Positions 51,148-60,667 of a stretch of DNA of 64,000 nt are shown here, piece after piece; positions within the stretch are counted from its first letter, which is position 1; every line of letters begins with the position of its first letter. The position numbers and the translations under genes were made by a program. The notes under the pieces are model-generated. The model made no database searches. It was not told where the DNA came from and saw only the letters and a list, made by a program, of their open reading frames with translations. This DNA is from Campylobacteraceae bacterium. GTDB taxonomy: Bacteria; Campylobacterota; Campylobacteria; Campylobacterales; Sulfurovaceae. Location: NCBI GenBank assembly GCA_027080995.1, contig JALWNT010000118.1, positions 17,094 through 81,093 of the forward strand. Direction: 5' to 3'.

Positions 51148-52971
51148 ATGCAAAAAATCAAAAACATCGCCGTCATCGCCCACGTCGACCACGGCAAAAC
51201 CACTCTCGTCGACGGCCTTCTGCAGCAGTCGGGAACCTTCGATGCCCACCAGGAGGTGGACGAACGCGTGATGGACAACAACGACATCGAAAAAGAGCGG
51301 GGGATCACGATCCTCTCCAAAAACACCGCCATCACGTACGGCGATCACAAGATCAACATCATCGACACCCCGGGCCACGCCGACTTCGGCGGCGAGGTCG
51401 AGCGGGTTTTGAAGATGGTCGACGGCGTCCTGCTCCTCGTCGACGCCCAGGAGGGGGTCATGCCCCAGACCAAATTCGTCCTCAAAAAGGCGATCGAACT
51501 GGGGCTCAAGCCCATCGTCGTCGTCAACAAGATCGACAAACCCGCCGCCGAGCCCGAGCGGGTCGTGGATGAAGTCTTCGACCTGCTCGTCGCTCTGGAT
51601 GCCAGTGACGATCAGCTCGAGTTTCCCGTCCTCTACGCCGCCGCCAGAGACGGCTACGCCAAATGGAATCTCGAAGATGAAAACAAAGATTTGACGCCGC
51701 TTTTTGAAGCGATCATCGAGCACGTCCCCTATCCGGAAGGTTCCGCCGAGGCGTCGACCCAGGCGCAGGTCTTCACCCTCGACTACGACAATTTCGTCGG
51801 CCGCATCGGCATCACCCGGATCTTTAACGGCCGGGTGAAGAAGGGTGACGAATACGCCTTGATCAAGGCCAACGGCGAAAAAGCCAAGAGCCGGGTCAGC
51901 AAACTGATCGGTTTCCGGGGGCTCGATCGGATCGAGATCGACGAAGCAGAAGCGGGGGACATCGTCGCGATCGCCGGCTTCAACGACATCGACGTCGGAG
52001 ATACCATCGCCGATCCGGCCAATCCGCTTCCTCTGGACCCCCTGCACATCGAGGAGCCGACACTGAGCGTCATCTTCAGCGTCAACGACGGCCCGCTGGC
52101 GGGCACCGAAGGCAAGCACGTCACCTCCAACAAGATCCGTGACCGCCTCGAGAAGGAGATGGAGACCAACATCGCTATGCGGATGGAGCCTCTGGGAGAC
52201 GCCAGCTTCAAAGTCTCGGGACGCGGAGAGCTGCAGATCGGGATCTTGGCGGAGAATATGCGCCGAGAAGGTTTTGAATTTCTTCTTGCCCGCCCCGAGG
52301 TCGTCATCAAAGAGGAAAACGGCGTGCGGATGGAGCCTTTCGAGCACCTGGTGATCGACGTCCCCGAAGAGTATCAGGGCACCGTCATCGAAAAGCTGGG
52401 CAAGCGCAAGGCCGAAATGACTTCGATGACTCCGATGCCCGACGGCACGGTCCGCATCGAGTTCGAGATTCCCGCCCGGGGACTCATCGGCTTTCGGAGT
52501 GAATTCCTCACCGATACCAAAGGCGAAGGGGTGATGAACCACTCTTTCCTGGAGTACCGCCCCTATACTGGAAGCGTCGAGAGCCGAACCCAAGGAGCGC
52601 TGATCTCGATGGACAACGGCGAAGCGGTCGCCTTCAGCCTCTACAACCTTCAGGCTAGAGGCACGCTCTTTATCGAACCCCAGGCGAAGGTTTACAACGG
52701 AATGGTCATCGGCGAAAGCGCCCGCCCCGGCGACCTGGAGGTCAACCCCCTCAAAGGCAAGCAGTTGACCAATATGCGCTCCGCCGGCGCCGACGACGCC
52801 ATCAAACTGGTACCGCCGCGTAAGATGACCCTGGAGCAGGCGATGGAGTGGATCGAAGACGATGAATTGGTCGAAGTGACCCCCGAAAACATCCGTATCC
52901 GCAAAAAACATCTCGATCCCACCGCCCGCCGCCGGGCCCTGCGCGACAAGAAAAACGCCGCGGCGTCGTAA
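51148..52971 (+). CDS. typA: Ribosome-associated GTPase TypA/BipA
   Basis: 607 residues from ATG 51148. G1 [17 protein letters not shown]2 around [12 protein letters not shown]3 [15 protein letters not shown]4 NKIDKPAAE. The following EF-G-like domains and a C-terminal domain with [21 protein letters not shown] are BipA-specific. It binds 70S ribosomes and acts in 50S assembly and stress. Followed 6 bases later by the nosD-like gene. Confidence 0.94.
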   Translation: MQKIKNIAVIAHVDHGKTTLVDGLLQQSGTFDAHQEVDERVMDNNDIEKERGITILSKNTAITYGDHKINIIDTPGHADFGGEVERVLKMVDGVLLLVDAQEGVMPQTKFVLKKAIELGLKPIVVVNKIDKPAAEPERVVDEVFDLLVALDASDDQLEFPVLYAAARDGYAKWNLEDENKDLTPLFEAIIEHVPYPEGSAEASTQAQVFTLDYDNFVGRIGITRIFNGRVKKGDEYALIKANGEKAKSRVSKLIGFRGLDRIEIDEAEAGDIVAIAGFNDIDVGDTIADPANPLPLDPLHIEEPTLSVIFSVNDGPLAGTEGKHVTSNKIRDRLEKEMETNIAMRMEPLGDASFKVSGRGELQIGILAENMRREGFEFLLARPEVVIKEENGVRMEPFEHLVIDVPEEYQGTVIEKLGKRKAEMTSMTPMPDGTVRIEFEIPARGLIGFRSEFLTDTKGEGVMNHSFLEYRPYTGSVESRTQGALISMDNGEAVAFSLYNLQARGTLFIEPQAKVYNGMVIGESARPGDLEVNPLKGKQLTNMRSAGADDAIKLVPPRKMTLEQAMEWIEDDELVEVTPENIRIRKKHLDPTARRRALRDKKNAAAS

Positions 52972-52977
52972 CAGCGG

Positions 52978-54252
52978 ATGTCGTGCCTCCGTTTTCGCTT
53001 CTGCGGCACAATTCTCTTTCTTCTCTTCTTTTTCCCGTTTCTTGTCGGACCGTCGTTTTTGTCGGCGGCCATAGCTTTGCAGCCGGTGATCGATGCTGCG
53101 CCGGCAGGTTCCCGGATCGATTTGCCGCCCGGGAAATATCGGGGGCCGATCCATATCGACAAAGCCCTGATTCTTCAAGGAAGCGGATCCTCGACGGTGA
53201 TCGAAGGGACGGGGCAGGGGAGTGTCGTGGGGATTCACGCGTCGCACGTCACGCTTCGCTCCCTCACTCTACGCCGCAGCGGGCGGCGCCGTGAGACTAT
53301 GGATGCCGCCATCCAAATCGAGCGTGCCTCGGATGTCGAGATCGAAAAGTGTCGGATAGAGGATGCGCTTTTCGGTATTCTCGCCCAGGAGAGCCGTAGG
53401 ATCCGGCTTCTGGGGAACGACATTGCCTCCATCCCGGAAAAAGTGGTTGACAATCGGGGAGACGGTATCCGCCTTTGGGGTGTCACGCAAGCGGAAATCC
53501 GGGGCAATCGCCTCCATCGCTCCCGGGATCTTTCCATCATCCGCAGCCGCAATCTGCTTCTCGATTCCAATTCCATCACCCGAAGTCGCTACGGTATCCT
53601 GCTGGAGATGGATCGCAACGTCACCGCGAGGCGCAACCGCCTTGTGCACAACTATGCGGGGATCTTGCTCAAAGGAGGGCGAGATCTGACGTTGCGTGAA
53701 AACTTCATTGCCCGGAGCCGATCCGTGACGGGAACGGGCATCCTCCTCTCCGGCGGCCGAAAAATCCGGGTCCTGGCGAACCGGATCGTCGGGTGCGCCC
53801 AGGGACTTTACATCGATACCGGCGCCTCGGAGCGGGGAATGCGCCGCTGGATTTTGGGCAATCAATTTCTCGCCAACACGTCGGCACTCCATTTTCACGC
53901 CGCGATTCGTAACAATACGATTCGCAAGAACATCGTCAAAGGCAATCTGGAGGATGTCACGGTGGACCTGCGCTCTCCACTTCGGATAAACAATAACATC
54001 TCGGGCAACTATTGGGATCGCTACGAAGGGTTTGATCGGGATCACGACGGCTTCGGGGATACTCCCTATCAGGTATGGATCTATGCCGACAAACTCTGGG
54101 AGTACGACCATCATCTTCGATGGTTTTACGCCACGCCGTTGATGAGCCTTCTTGATTTTATCGAGCGGATCGCCCCCTTTGACGAACCCGATCTGCTCTT
54201 TGTCGACTCCCACCCCCGGATGCAGCCTCCCTCTTCCTCCGATGAGGATTAA
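52978..54252 (+). CDS. NosD-like periplasmic beta-helix protein (isolated)
   Basis: 424 residues. Signal peptide (FCGTILFLLFFFPFLVGPSFLSA) and right-handed beta-helix repeats throughout (for example SLTLRRSG, IRGNRLHRSRD, YGILLEMDRNVTARRNRL, GIYL-type turns). Near the end it has the NosD signature NNISGNYWDRYEGFDRDHDG. NosD helps copper-site maturation of nitrous oxide reductase. No nosZ, nosF or nosY is nearby, so either the cluster is dispersed or this has another role. No promoter is visible in the 6-base gap to typA. Confidence 0.8.
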   Translation: MSCLRFRFCGTILFLLFFFPFLVGPSFLSAAIALQPVIDAAPAGSRIDLPPGKYRGPIHIDKALILQGSGSSTVIEGTGQGSVVGIHASHVTLRSLTLRRSGRRRETMDAAIQIERASDVEIEKCRIEDALFGILAQESRRIRLLGNDIASIPEKVVDNRGDGIRLWGVTQAEIRGNRLHRSRDLSIIRSRNLLLDSNSITRSRYGILLEMDRNVTARRNRLVHNYAGILLKGGRDLTLRENFIARSRSVTGTGILLSGGRKIRVLANRIVGCAQGLYIDTGASERGMRRWILGNQFLANTSALHFHAAIRNNTIRKNIVKGNLEDVTVDLRSPLRINNNISGNYWDRYEGFDRDHDGFGDTPYQVWIYADKLWEYDHHLRWFYATPLMSLLDFIERIAPFDEPDLLFVDSHPRMQPPSSSDED

Positions 54253-54279
54253 CAAAGGTTTTTGTCAACTCTTTATCGC

Positions 54280-55491
54280 TTACCTGTTGACAGCGTTTCC
54301 CGCACGGATTCCCGAGCTCCAGGCCCAGTGGAAATTGAAGCCGCCCCGATCGCCGTCGACGTCGAGAATCTCTCCGGCGAAGAAGAGTCCGGGGATTTTG
54401 CGTGACTCCATCCTCTCGGGATCGATCTCCGCCAGGTCGATCCCCCCCGCAGCCACTTCGGCGTAGCGGAAATCCCGGGTCTTTTCGATGGGAAGCCTCA
54501 GATGCTTGATCGCATAGACAAGTTGACGAATCGTTTTACGATTGAGTTGCTTTTCCTTCTCGGCTCGAATAGAGGAGATTTCCAGAATGAGAGGAACCAA
54601 TTTCCGATGCAAAACTCCTTCCAGCCAGAGGTCGAGAGGAAGATCGCGCCTCGGATCGATCCGATCGCCCAAGAGCTTCTCTAGACGCTCTTTGCTCCGG
54701 CGCGGCATCAGGTCGATGGAGAGTTCGCAGGGCTCCGACTGAGCCAGGCGCAGACTCGCCTCGCGGCTCAGGTCCAGAACCGCCAGGCCGCTGACTCCGT
54801 AATCGGTAAAGAGCAGATCCCCTTCGCGTTCCGTTACGAGGGCGCCTGAAGCCAGGAGCCCGATCCGGGCGGGGAGCTTGACTCCCGCGGCCCTTCGGGG
54901 CCAGCGCGCATCGCTTTCCAGCGCCACGAGAGCCGGCCGGAGAGGGATCAGCCGGTGCCCGAGCGACTGGGCAAAAAGCATCCCTGCATTGCTGCCGCCC
55001 AGTTGAGGAGCGGCGGGAGAGCCGGCGGTGAGGAGGAGTTGATGGCAGCGGTAGCTTCCCCGGGAGCTCTCCAGGAGAAATTCTTTTCCTTCCCGGCGGA
55101 TTCCGGTCACTTGACATCCGGTGACAAGCTTGACACCCAGGCGCTGACACTCCCGGGTCAATAGTTTGACGACACTGGCCGCCTGGCGTCCCATCGGAAA
55201 GAGTTTTCCCTCTTCTTCCTCTTCGGTCTCTATGCCGAGAGAGCCAAGAAAAGCAAGCACTCTTTGTGCATCGTAACCTTGGAGTGCCTTTTTGACAAGT
55301 TCGGGATGGGCGCTGTGGAAGCGGGTAGGATCTGGATGGCGGTTGGCGATGTTGCAGCGGCCGTTTCCGCTGGCCAGGATCTTTTTGCCGGGACGGTCGT
55401 TTTGCTCCAGGATAACGACCTCGATCCCCCGTCGCGCCGCCGTGATCGCCGCCGCCATCCCCGCCGCTCCGGCACCGACGACAATCAGCAT
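54280..55491 (-). CDS. HI0933/BaiN-family NAD(P)/FAD-dependent oxidoreductase
   Basis: 403 residues. FAD-binding GxGxxG in LIVVGAGAAGMAAAITAARRG (residues 2-22), then SGNGRCNIANRH, a family-diagnostic motif, and a C-terminal FAD contact GLFFAGEILDVDGDRGGFNFHWAWSSG. HI0933 proteins are flavoproteins of uncertain substrate; BaiN members reduce bile-acid intermediates. It converges with nosD-like (27-base gap). Reaction unknown. Confidence 0.85.
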   Translation of the reverse strand: MLIVVGAGAAGMAAAITAARRGIEVVILEQNDRPGKKILASGNGRCNIANRHPDPTRFHSAHPELVKKALQGYDAQRVLAFLGSLGIETEEEEEGKLFPMGRQAASVVKLLTRECQRLGVKLVTGCQVTGIRREGKEFLLESSRGSYRCHQLLLTAGSPAAPQLGGSNAGMLFAQSLGHRLIPLRPALVALESDARWPRRAAGVKLPARIGLLASGALVTEREGDLLFTDYGVSGLAVLDLSREASLRLAQSEPCELSIDLMPRRSKERLEKLLGDRIDPRRDLPLDLWLEGVLHRKLVPLILEISSIRAEKEKQLNRKTIRQLVYAIKHLRLPIEKTRDFRYAEVAAGGIDLAEIDPERMESRKIPGLFFAGEILDVDGDRGGFNFHWAWSSGIRAGNAVNR

Positions 55492-55509
55492 TGGGATTTT
55501 CCCAATGCT

Positions 55510-55770
55510 GAAGTGAGGAGTGAGGAGTGAGAAGTGAGAAATGGGAAGCGAAAGCTACGCTTTTGGCTGATGAATGATGAATGGTGAATGATGAATGGTT
55601 TCGGTATGCGTTGCGCTGCAACGCTTCTTTCCAAAGGGTGGAAAGCGTCGAAGATGCACACAATGCCCAATGCCCAATGCCCAATGCCGTCGTTGAAAGC
55701 AACAGAAACTGCGACTTGCGACTTGCGACTGCATTCCCAATACCCAATAAACAATAACCAATAACAAAAT
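55510..55770. repeat. Five adjacent heptanucleotide arrays of unrelated sequence
   Basis: Within 260 bases: GRAGTGA x6 (55510-55551), GATGAAT x4 (55569-55596), GCCCAAT x3 with ACACAAT (55658-55685), GCGACTT x3 (55711-55731), and CCCAATA-type x5 (55736-55770). Every unit is exactly 7 bases. The region 55492-55821 has no convincing gene. Confidence 0.8.
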
Positions 55771-55821
55771 ACTATCGACATATGGCATTATACAGAGCCA
55801 AAACCCCAACAAGGAGTTCCG

Positions 55822-56136
55822 ATGTCCGCTCTAGTCGAATTTGCGATGTTCCCCACCGACCGGACCGAGTCAAAAAGCGCTTTCGTCGCCCGGGTCCTGG
55901 ATCTTGTGGATCGCAGCGGCCTGCCCTATCGATTGACGCCGATGGGGACGATCGTCGAGGCTGAAACCGTCGGTGAAATTTTCGCTTTGATCGAACAGGC
56001 CTATGAAGAGCTCGAAAGCGACTGCAATCGGATCTACAGTGTCGTCAAGATCGACTACCGCAAGGGCCCCGTCGGCCGGCTGGAGAAAAAGGTCGCCTCC
56101 GTCGAAGAGAAGCTTGGCAGGAAACTGGACGCTTAG
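55822..56136 (+). CDS. UPF0045/MTH1187-family thiamine-binding protein
   Basis: 104 residues. The pattern VEFAMFPTDRTESKSAFVARVLDLVDRSGLPYRLTPMGTIVEAE matches the UPF0045 fold, a ferredoxin-like dimer that binds thiamine or a related ligand. Preceded by AAGGAGT. It may take part in thiamine uptake or sensing, which is not proven. Followed by a small membrane protein gene. Confidence 0.85.
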   Translation: MSALVEFAMFPTDRTESKSAFVARVLDLVDRSGLPYRLTPMGTIVEAETVGEIFALIEQAYEELESDCNRIYSVVKIDYRKGPVGRLEKKVASVEEKLGRKLDA

Positions 56137-56187
56137 CTTCGCTATAATCCCTATGTATTAAAACCCGCTCAAAAAGGAGTCGAAAAA

Positions 56188-56403
56188 ATGATGTGTGCAG
56201 AGCGGATGCAGAGGATATTTCTCGCCATCATCCTTGGAGTCAATATGGGGTTGGCGGTTAGCCAGCCGAAGATCGCATTCTTGGTCCAGTTGGCGGTGAT
56301 TGTGCTGTTGCTGATCGGCGGCTTTACGGGCAAATGCCTTTCGATCGAGATTCTGAAGCAATTTATCCCCCCCTGTGACGCCGAAGGAAAGGAGCCCAAA
56401 TGA
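56188..56403 (+). CDS. Small two-helix membrane protein, DUF2892-like
   Basis: 71 residues; ATG 56188 or 56191, after AGGAG. Two membrane helices (about 9-27, 30-47) in IFLAIILGVNMGLAVSQPKIAFLVQLAVIVLLLIGGF, then KCLSIEILKQF and a final CD pair. The pattern resembles DUF2892 inner-membrane proteins that often accompany rhodaneses. It overlaps purM by 4 bases (ATGA), so it is coupled to it. Function unknown. Confidence 0.7.
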   Translation: MMCAERMQRIFLAIILGVNMGLAVSQPKIAFLVQLAVIVLLLIGGFTGKCLSIEILKQFIPPCDAEGKEPK

Positions 56404-57401
56404 GCGAAGAGAAGGTAAGTTACCGCGACGCGGGAGTGGATATCGACGCGGGCAACGACTTCGTCGAAGCGATCAAAGCGGAAGTCAAATCGACCTTCGA
56501 TGAGAACGTCATCGGAGGGATCGGCTCGTTCGCCGGGGCGTATGCCCTTCCCCAAGGTTACAAAGAGCCCGTGCTTCTCTCCGCGACTGACGGAGTCGGG
56601 ACCAAGCTCAAGCTCGCCATCGAAAGCGGCAGACTCGACACCGTCGGCATCGATCTGGTGGCGATGTGTGTCAACGACCTGATCTGCAACTTCGGTACGC
56701 CGATGTTTTTTCTGGACTATTATGCGACGGGCAAACTCTCACCCGCCGATGCGAAAGAAGTGGTTTCCGGCATTGCCGAGGGGTGCCGCAGAGGCCAGTG
56801 CGCCCTCATCGGAGGCGAGACCGCCGAAATGCCGGGAATGTACGCCCCGAAAGATTTCGATTTGGCCGGCTTTTCCGTCGGTATCGCGGAGCGCAGCGAG
56901 ATGGATCGCATCTCCCGGGTCAAACCGGGACAGATCCTTTTGGCGCTGCCCAGCTCCGGAGTCCACTCCAACGGCTATTCTCTCGTGCGCAAACTCTTCT
57001 TTGACAAGTTGGGGATGCGGCTGGATGACGAATTCGAAGGACGTCCCCTCATCGAGACACTCTTGGAGCCGACGCGGATCTATGTTCCGGAATTCAAAGC
57101 CAACAAAGAGCGCATCGTCGCTTTGGCCCACATCACCGGAGGCGGGATTGTCGAGAACCTCCCCCGTGTCCTTCCCGAGGGGGTTCGAGCCCTTGTCAAC
57201 CGTTCCAAAATCCGGACGCTGCCGATCTTCGACTTTATGGCACGTTACGTCGATGAAGAAGAGATGTATCGCACCTTCAATATGGGTGTAGGGATGATCT
57301 GGGTCGTCGAGCCGTCGGAAGTGGACAGTATACTCGCGGTGACCGACGCCTACGTCATCGGCGAATTGGCCACCGGGGAACGCGGTGTCACGCTGGCCTG
57401 A
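56400..57401 (+). CDS. purM: Phosphoribosylformylglycinamidine cyclo-ligase
   Basis: 333 residues. Family motifs: SYRDAGVDIDAGNDFV at the start, LLSATDGVGTKLKLAIE, VGIDLVAMCVNDL, ALIGGETAEMPGMY, LLALPSSGVHSNGYSL. PurM closes the imidazole ring of AIR in purine synthesis. Overlaps the upstream membrane gene by 4 bases. The next 145 bases contain a stem-loop and a promoter for thrS. Confidence 0.94.
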   Translation: MSEEKVSYRDAGVDIDAGNDFVEAIKAEVKSTFDENVIGGIGSFAGAYALPQGYKEPVLLSATDGVGTKLKLAIESGRLDTVGIDLVAMCVNDLICNFGTPMFFLDYYATGKLSPADAKEVVSGIAEGCRRGQCALIGGETAEMPGMYAPKDFDLAGFSVGIAERSEMDRISRVKPGQILLALPSSGVHSNGYSLVRKLFFDKLGMRLDDEFEGRPLIETLLEPTRIYVPEFKANKERIVALAHITGGGIVENLPRVLPEGVRALVNRSKIRTLPIFDFMARYVDEEEMYRTFNMGVGMIWVVEPSEVDSILAVTDAYVIGELATGERGVTLA

Positions 57402-57421
57402 GCAGCGAATCCCCCACTGTG

Positions 57422-57482
57422 CTCTTTCGTGACGAAAAGCGAGCAAACCTTACAAACAAGTATTTTTGTCTGCACGAAAGAG
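57422..57482. terminator. Inverted repeat between purM and thrS
   Basis: CTCTTTCGTG (57422-57431) and CACGAAAGAG (57473-57482) are perfect 10-bp complements across 41 bases. It could be a terminator for purM or an operator for thrS. No U-run follows. Confidence 0.35.
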
Positions 57483-57529
57483 TAAAAGCTATCCCTTCTC
57501 CCGGTATCTACCTATAAAAGCCATTTCGC

Positions 57530-57535
57530 TATAAT
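57530..57535 (+). promoter_or_regulatory. Putative -10 element for thrS-infC
   Basis: TATAAT 62 bases before the GTG start of thrS, in an AT-rich stretch, with no clear -35. Sequence between it and the start shows no obvious tRNA-like leader. Confidence 0.4.
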
Positions 57536-57596
57536 CTGCGTCATTATTATGCTTCTAAATCGTGAAGTAAATGTATACCCGTATCAAAGGAAAAGC

Positions 57597-59414
57597 GTGA
57601 GCGAAAACACAATCGGCTATCTCAAAGAAAACGGTGAAATCATCGACACACAAAGCAGTACAGACTCTTGCGAAAACTGCCGGGAGATTTCGCTAGATAA
57701 CTCCCCCGAGGCACTGGAGATCCTACGCCACTCCACGGCCCATCTGATGGCCCAGGCGATCCGGGAACTCTACCCCGATGCACAATTCTTCGTCGGTCCC
57801 GTCGTGGACGAAGGATTCTATTACGATTTCAGAACCTCCGAAAAGATCGGAGAGGAGGATCTGAAAAAAATCGAAAAGAAAATGAAAGAGCTGGTCAAAA
57901 AGAAGCTGCCCATCGAGCGCTACGAAATCAGCAAAGCCGAAGCGATCGAAAAATTCAAAAACGATGATCTGAAGCAGGCGGTTCTTAAAAACATTCCTTC
58001 CGAGACTGTGTCGATCTACCGTCAGGGAGATTTCGAAGATCTCTGCCGGGGCCCCCACGTCCCCAATACCCGCTTTTTGCATAATTTCAAACTGACCCGC
58101 GTCGCCGGTGCCTATCTCGGCGGGGACGAAAATGCCGAAATGCTGACACGAATCTACGGCATCGCTTTCGCCGACAAAGAAGCGCTCAAAGCGTGGCAGA
58201 AGATGATGGAGGAGGCCAAGCGGCGCGACCACCGCAAGCTCGGTACCGAGATGGAACTCTTTATGTTCAACGACGAAGCGGGAGCGGGATTGCCTTTCTG
58301 GATGCCCAAAGGAGCCCGATTGCGCAGTAAACTCGAGCAAATCCTTTGGCGTTCCCACCGCCGGCGAGGCTATGAGCCGGTGCGCGGTCCCGAGATCCTC
58401 AAAGCCGAGATGTGGCGCACCAGCGGCCATTACGCCTGCTACGGGGAAAATATGTACCTGACGGAGATCGACGGCCAGGAGTACGGTCTCAAGCCGATGA
58501 ACTGTATCGGGCACATTCTGATCTTCAAAAATTCCACCAAAAGCTATCGTGATCTCCCCCTCAAATATTTCGAATACGGTGTTGTCCATCGTCACGAAAA
58601 GAGCGGGGTGCTTCACGGCCTGCTACGCGTTCGGGAATTTACCCAGGATGATGCTCACATCTTCTGTACTCCCGAGCAGATCAAGCCGGTTGTCCTCGAG
58701 GTGGTCGAATTCGTCGACGCGGTGATGAAAAAATTCGGTTTCGACTATACGATGGAGATCTCCACCAAGCCCGACAAAGCGATCGGTGATGACGAGGTCT
58801 GGGAGATCGCTACGCAGGCGCTCAAAGATGCGCTCGATGAGAATGCGTTGGATTACGGAATCGACGAGGGGGGCGGAGCGTTCTACGGTCCCAAGATCGA
58901 TGTCAAAATCACCGACGCCATCGGTCGGAAATGGCAATGTGGGACCATCCAGGTCGATTTCAACCTTCCCGAGCGCTTTGACGTTGAGTATGTCGCCGAA
59001 GACAATACCCGCAAACGCCCCGTAATGATCCACCGGGCGATTTTGGGAAGTTTCGAACGCTTTATCGCGATTTTGACCGAGCACTACGCCGGAGAGTTCC
59101 CCCTCTTCCTGGCTCCGACCCAGGTGATTTTTGTCCCCATCGCCGAAGAGCATACCCCGTACGCACGGGAACTGGCCGATATGTTGAGAGCCGAGGAGAT
59201 CGATACGGAAATCTACGACCGTAACGATTCTTTGAACAAACGGATCCGTATGGCGGAGAAACAGAAGGTCCCCTACGTCGTCATCGTCGGCGACGAAGAG
59301 GTCAAGAGCCGCACCGTGGCGATCCGGGACCGGCGGAAGAAAGAGCAATATAACCTTTCGTCTGACGAATTTATGTTACAATTGATCAACGAACTAAAAG
59401 AAGGGAAAATTTGA
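57597..59414 (+). CDS. thrS: Threonyl-tRNA synthetase (no TGS domain)
   Basis: 605 residues from GTG 57597, which follows AAGGA by 6 bases; an ATG frame to 57549 lacks such a site. It begins directly with the editing domain ([11 protein letters not shown], the HxxxH zinc/editing motif), so the N-terminal TGS domain of E. coli ThrS is absent, as in other Campylobacterota. Class II motifs include [13 protein letters not shown] and [13 protein letters not shown], with zinc ligands Cys and His, and a C-terminal anticodon-binding domain. Confidence 0.92.
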   Translation: MSENTIGYLKENGEIIDTQSSTDSCENCREISLDNSPEALEILRHSTAHLMAQAIRELYPDAQFFVGPVVDEGFYYDFRTSEKIGEEDLKKIEKKMKELVKKKLPIERYEISKAEAIEKFKNDDLKQAVLKNIPSETVSIYRQGDFEDLCRGPHVPNTRFLHNFKLTRVAGAYLGGDENAEMLTRIYGIAFADKEALKAWQKMMEEAKRRDHRKLGTEMELFMFNDEAGAGLPFWMPKGARLRSKLEQILWRSHRRRGYEPVRGPEILKAEMWRTSGHYACYGENMYLTEIDGQEYGLKPMNCIGHILIFKNSTKSYRDLPLKYFEYGVVHRHEKSGVLHGLLRVREFTQDDAHIFCTPEQIKPVVLEVVEFVDAVMKKFGFDYTMEISTKPDKAIGDDEVWEIATQALKDALDENALDYGIDEGGGAFYGPKIDVKITDAIGRKWQCGTIQVDFNLPERFDVEYVAEDNTRKRPVMIHRAILGSFERFIAILTEHYAGEFPLFLAPTQVIFVPIAEEHTPYARELADMLRAEEIDTEIYDRNDSLNKRIRMAEKQKVPYVVIVGDEEVKSRTVAIRDRRKKEQYNLSSDEFMLQLINELKEGKI

Positions 59415-59962
59415 GTAAACAACAGCGCAACACACGGGGACGGAGGAAAGAGGATACAACGATTATGAATGAAGCGATCCGGGCGAGAGAACTTCGGGTC
59501 GTCGGGGATGACAAAGAGCAATACGGGATCATCTCCCGGGATGAAGCTTTGAAAATTGCGGAAGAGAAGGGGCTTGACCTGGTACTTCTCTCTCCCGACG
59601 CCACACCTCCGGTGGCGAAAATTATGGATTACGGCAAACATAAATATCAGCAGGAACGTAAGAAAAAAGAGGCCAAAAAGAATCAAAAGAAGATCGAAGT
59701 CAAAGAGGTCAAATTCTCCTGCAAAATCGCCGACAACGATATCGCCTACAAGGTCAAACACGCCAGGGAGTTTCTCGAAAAGGGCAAACACGTCAAGCTG
59801 CGTGTCTTCCTCCGGGGACGTGAAATGGCCAACCCCGAGCTGGGGGTCGAAGTCCTCAAGCGTGTCTGGCCGATGATCGAAGACCTGGGCGTTATGGAAA
59901 AAGCCCCTCACCAGGAAGGACGCTACATCTCGATGTACGTCACTCCCAAAAAAGAGAAGTAG
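59411..59962 (+). CDS. infC: Translation initiation factor IF-3
   Basis: 183 residues from TTG 59411, which overlaps the thrS stop (TTGA). The N-terminal domain contains [18 protein letters not shown], the C-terminal domain [29 protein letters not shown] with [14 protein letters not shown]-3 splits 70S ribosomes and checks the start codon. Rare start codons in infC allow self-repression, seen for ATT in E. coli; here the rare start is TTG. rpmI and rplT, usually next, are absent. Confidence 0.9.
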   Translation: MSKQQRNTRGRRKEDTTIMNEAIRARELRVVGDDKEQYGIISRDEALKIAEEKGLDLVLLSPDATPPVAKIMDYGKHKYQQERKKKEAKKNQKKIEVKEVKFSCKIADNDIAYKVKHAREFLEKGKHVKLRVFLRGREMANPELGVEVLKRVWPMIEDLGVMEKAPHQEGRYISMYVTPKKEK

Positions 59963-59974
59963 ACCTATCTAAGG

Positions 59975-59996
59975 GAGAAGGTGTTTCTGCCTTCTC
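59975..59996 (+). terminator. Hairpin downstream of infC
   Basis: GAGAAGG (59975-59981) pairs perfectly with CCTTCTC (59990-59996) across 8 bases, 12 bases after the stop. No T-run follows. Confidence 0.45.
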
Positions 59997-60001
59997 ATCT
60001 C

Positions 60002-60029
60002 CCAATCACCAACAACTAATGACCAATGA
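60002..60029. repeat. Heptamer array between infC and pyrE
   Basis: CCAATCA, CCAACAA, CTAATGA, CCAATGA: four 7-base units of the CCAATGA type. Confidence 0.6.
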
Positions 60030-60031
60030 CC

Positions 60032-60052
60032 CGATCGGCCAAAGGCCGATCG
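60032..60052 (-). terminator. Strong hairpin at the end of the secG-frr-pyrE operon
   Basis: CGATCGGCC (60032-60040) and GGCCGATCG (60044-60052) form a 9-bp perfect stem with a 3-base loop, directly after the pyrE stop. No U-run, so it may block RNA decay or work with Rho. Confidence 0.55.
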
Positions 60053-60667
60053 TCAATTCCCCCGGCTTCCGGGCTTGACCGCTTCGCTTCCTGCGGCACA
60101 CATCGGGCATTCTTCGGGCTTGTACATTTCAAATTCGAAATCGGCCAGGGCGAAAAAAGGCTTGTCGGCCGGAAGTTTGCATTCGGGTTTTGGCTCTTTT
60201 CCGCTGCCGCTGCGGGTGCAGAACCCCCGGTTGGCCAGTGCGGCGAAACCGACGACTTCGGCGCCGAGCTCTTCGATGATGCGTGCGGCTTCCATCGCTG
60301 AACCGCCGGTGGTGATGATGTCTTCACAGATGAGGATTTTTTCGCCGGGTTGGACTTCGAACCCTCTTCGCAGCTGCATCTGTCCCTCTTTGCGTTCGAC
60401 GAAGATCGAGCGAACCCCCAGAGCCCGGGCCAGCTCGTAGCCCGCCAACACACCGCCCAGGGCAGGAGCGCAGACGGTGTCGACTTGCAGCCCGCTTTCG
60501 CGGATCTGTTTGGCCAGTTCGACGGCCAGCTTTTCAGCCCGTTTGGGATCCTCCAACACTTTGGCGCTTTGGAGATAACGGTTGGAGTGGTTGCCGCTGG
60601 AGAGGATGAAATGCCCTTCCAGCAGGGCGCCCGCCTCTTTATAGATTTCTTCGACGTCCATACTCAT
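60053..60667 (-). CDS. pyrE: Orotate phosphoribosyltransferase
   Basis: 204 residues; ATG 60667 overlaps the frr stop, ATG 60661 is an alternative. PRPP-binding loop [17 protein letters not shown] is the type I PRTase signature, and [15 protein letters not shown] fits the N-terminal PyrE region. It forms OMP from orotate. A Cys-rich tail ([22 protein letters not shown]) suggests a metal site, found in longer PyrE types. Last gene of the operon. Confidence 0.92.
   Translation of the reverse strand: MSMDVEEIYKEAGALLEGHFILSSGNHSNRYLQSAKVLEDPKRAEKLAVELAKQIRESGLQVDTVCAPALGGVLAGYELARALGVRSIFVERKEGQMQLRRGFEVQPGEKILICEDIITTGGSAMEAARIIEELGAEVVGFAALANRGFCTRSGSGKEPKPECKLPADKPFFALADFEFEMYKPEECPMCAAGSEAVKPGSRGN

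Noticed and set aside
55492..55821. 98- and 85-residue frames on the minus strand
   Set aside because: They are translations of the heptamer arrays and have no start signals.
57402..57596. T-box or tRNA-like leader upstream of thrS
   Set aside because: There is a 10-bp inverted repeat but no T-box bulge sequence, and T-boxes are not expected in this phylum.
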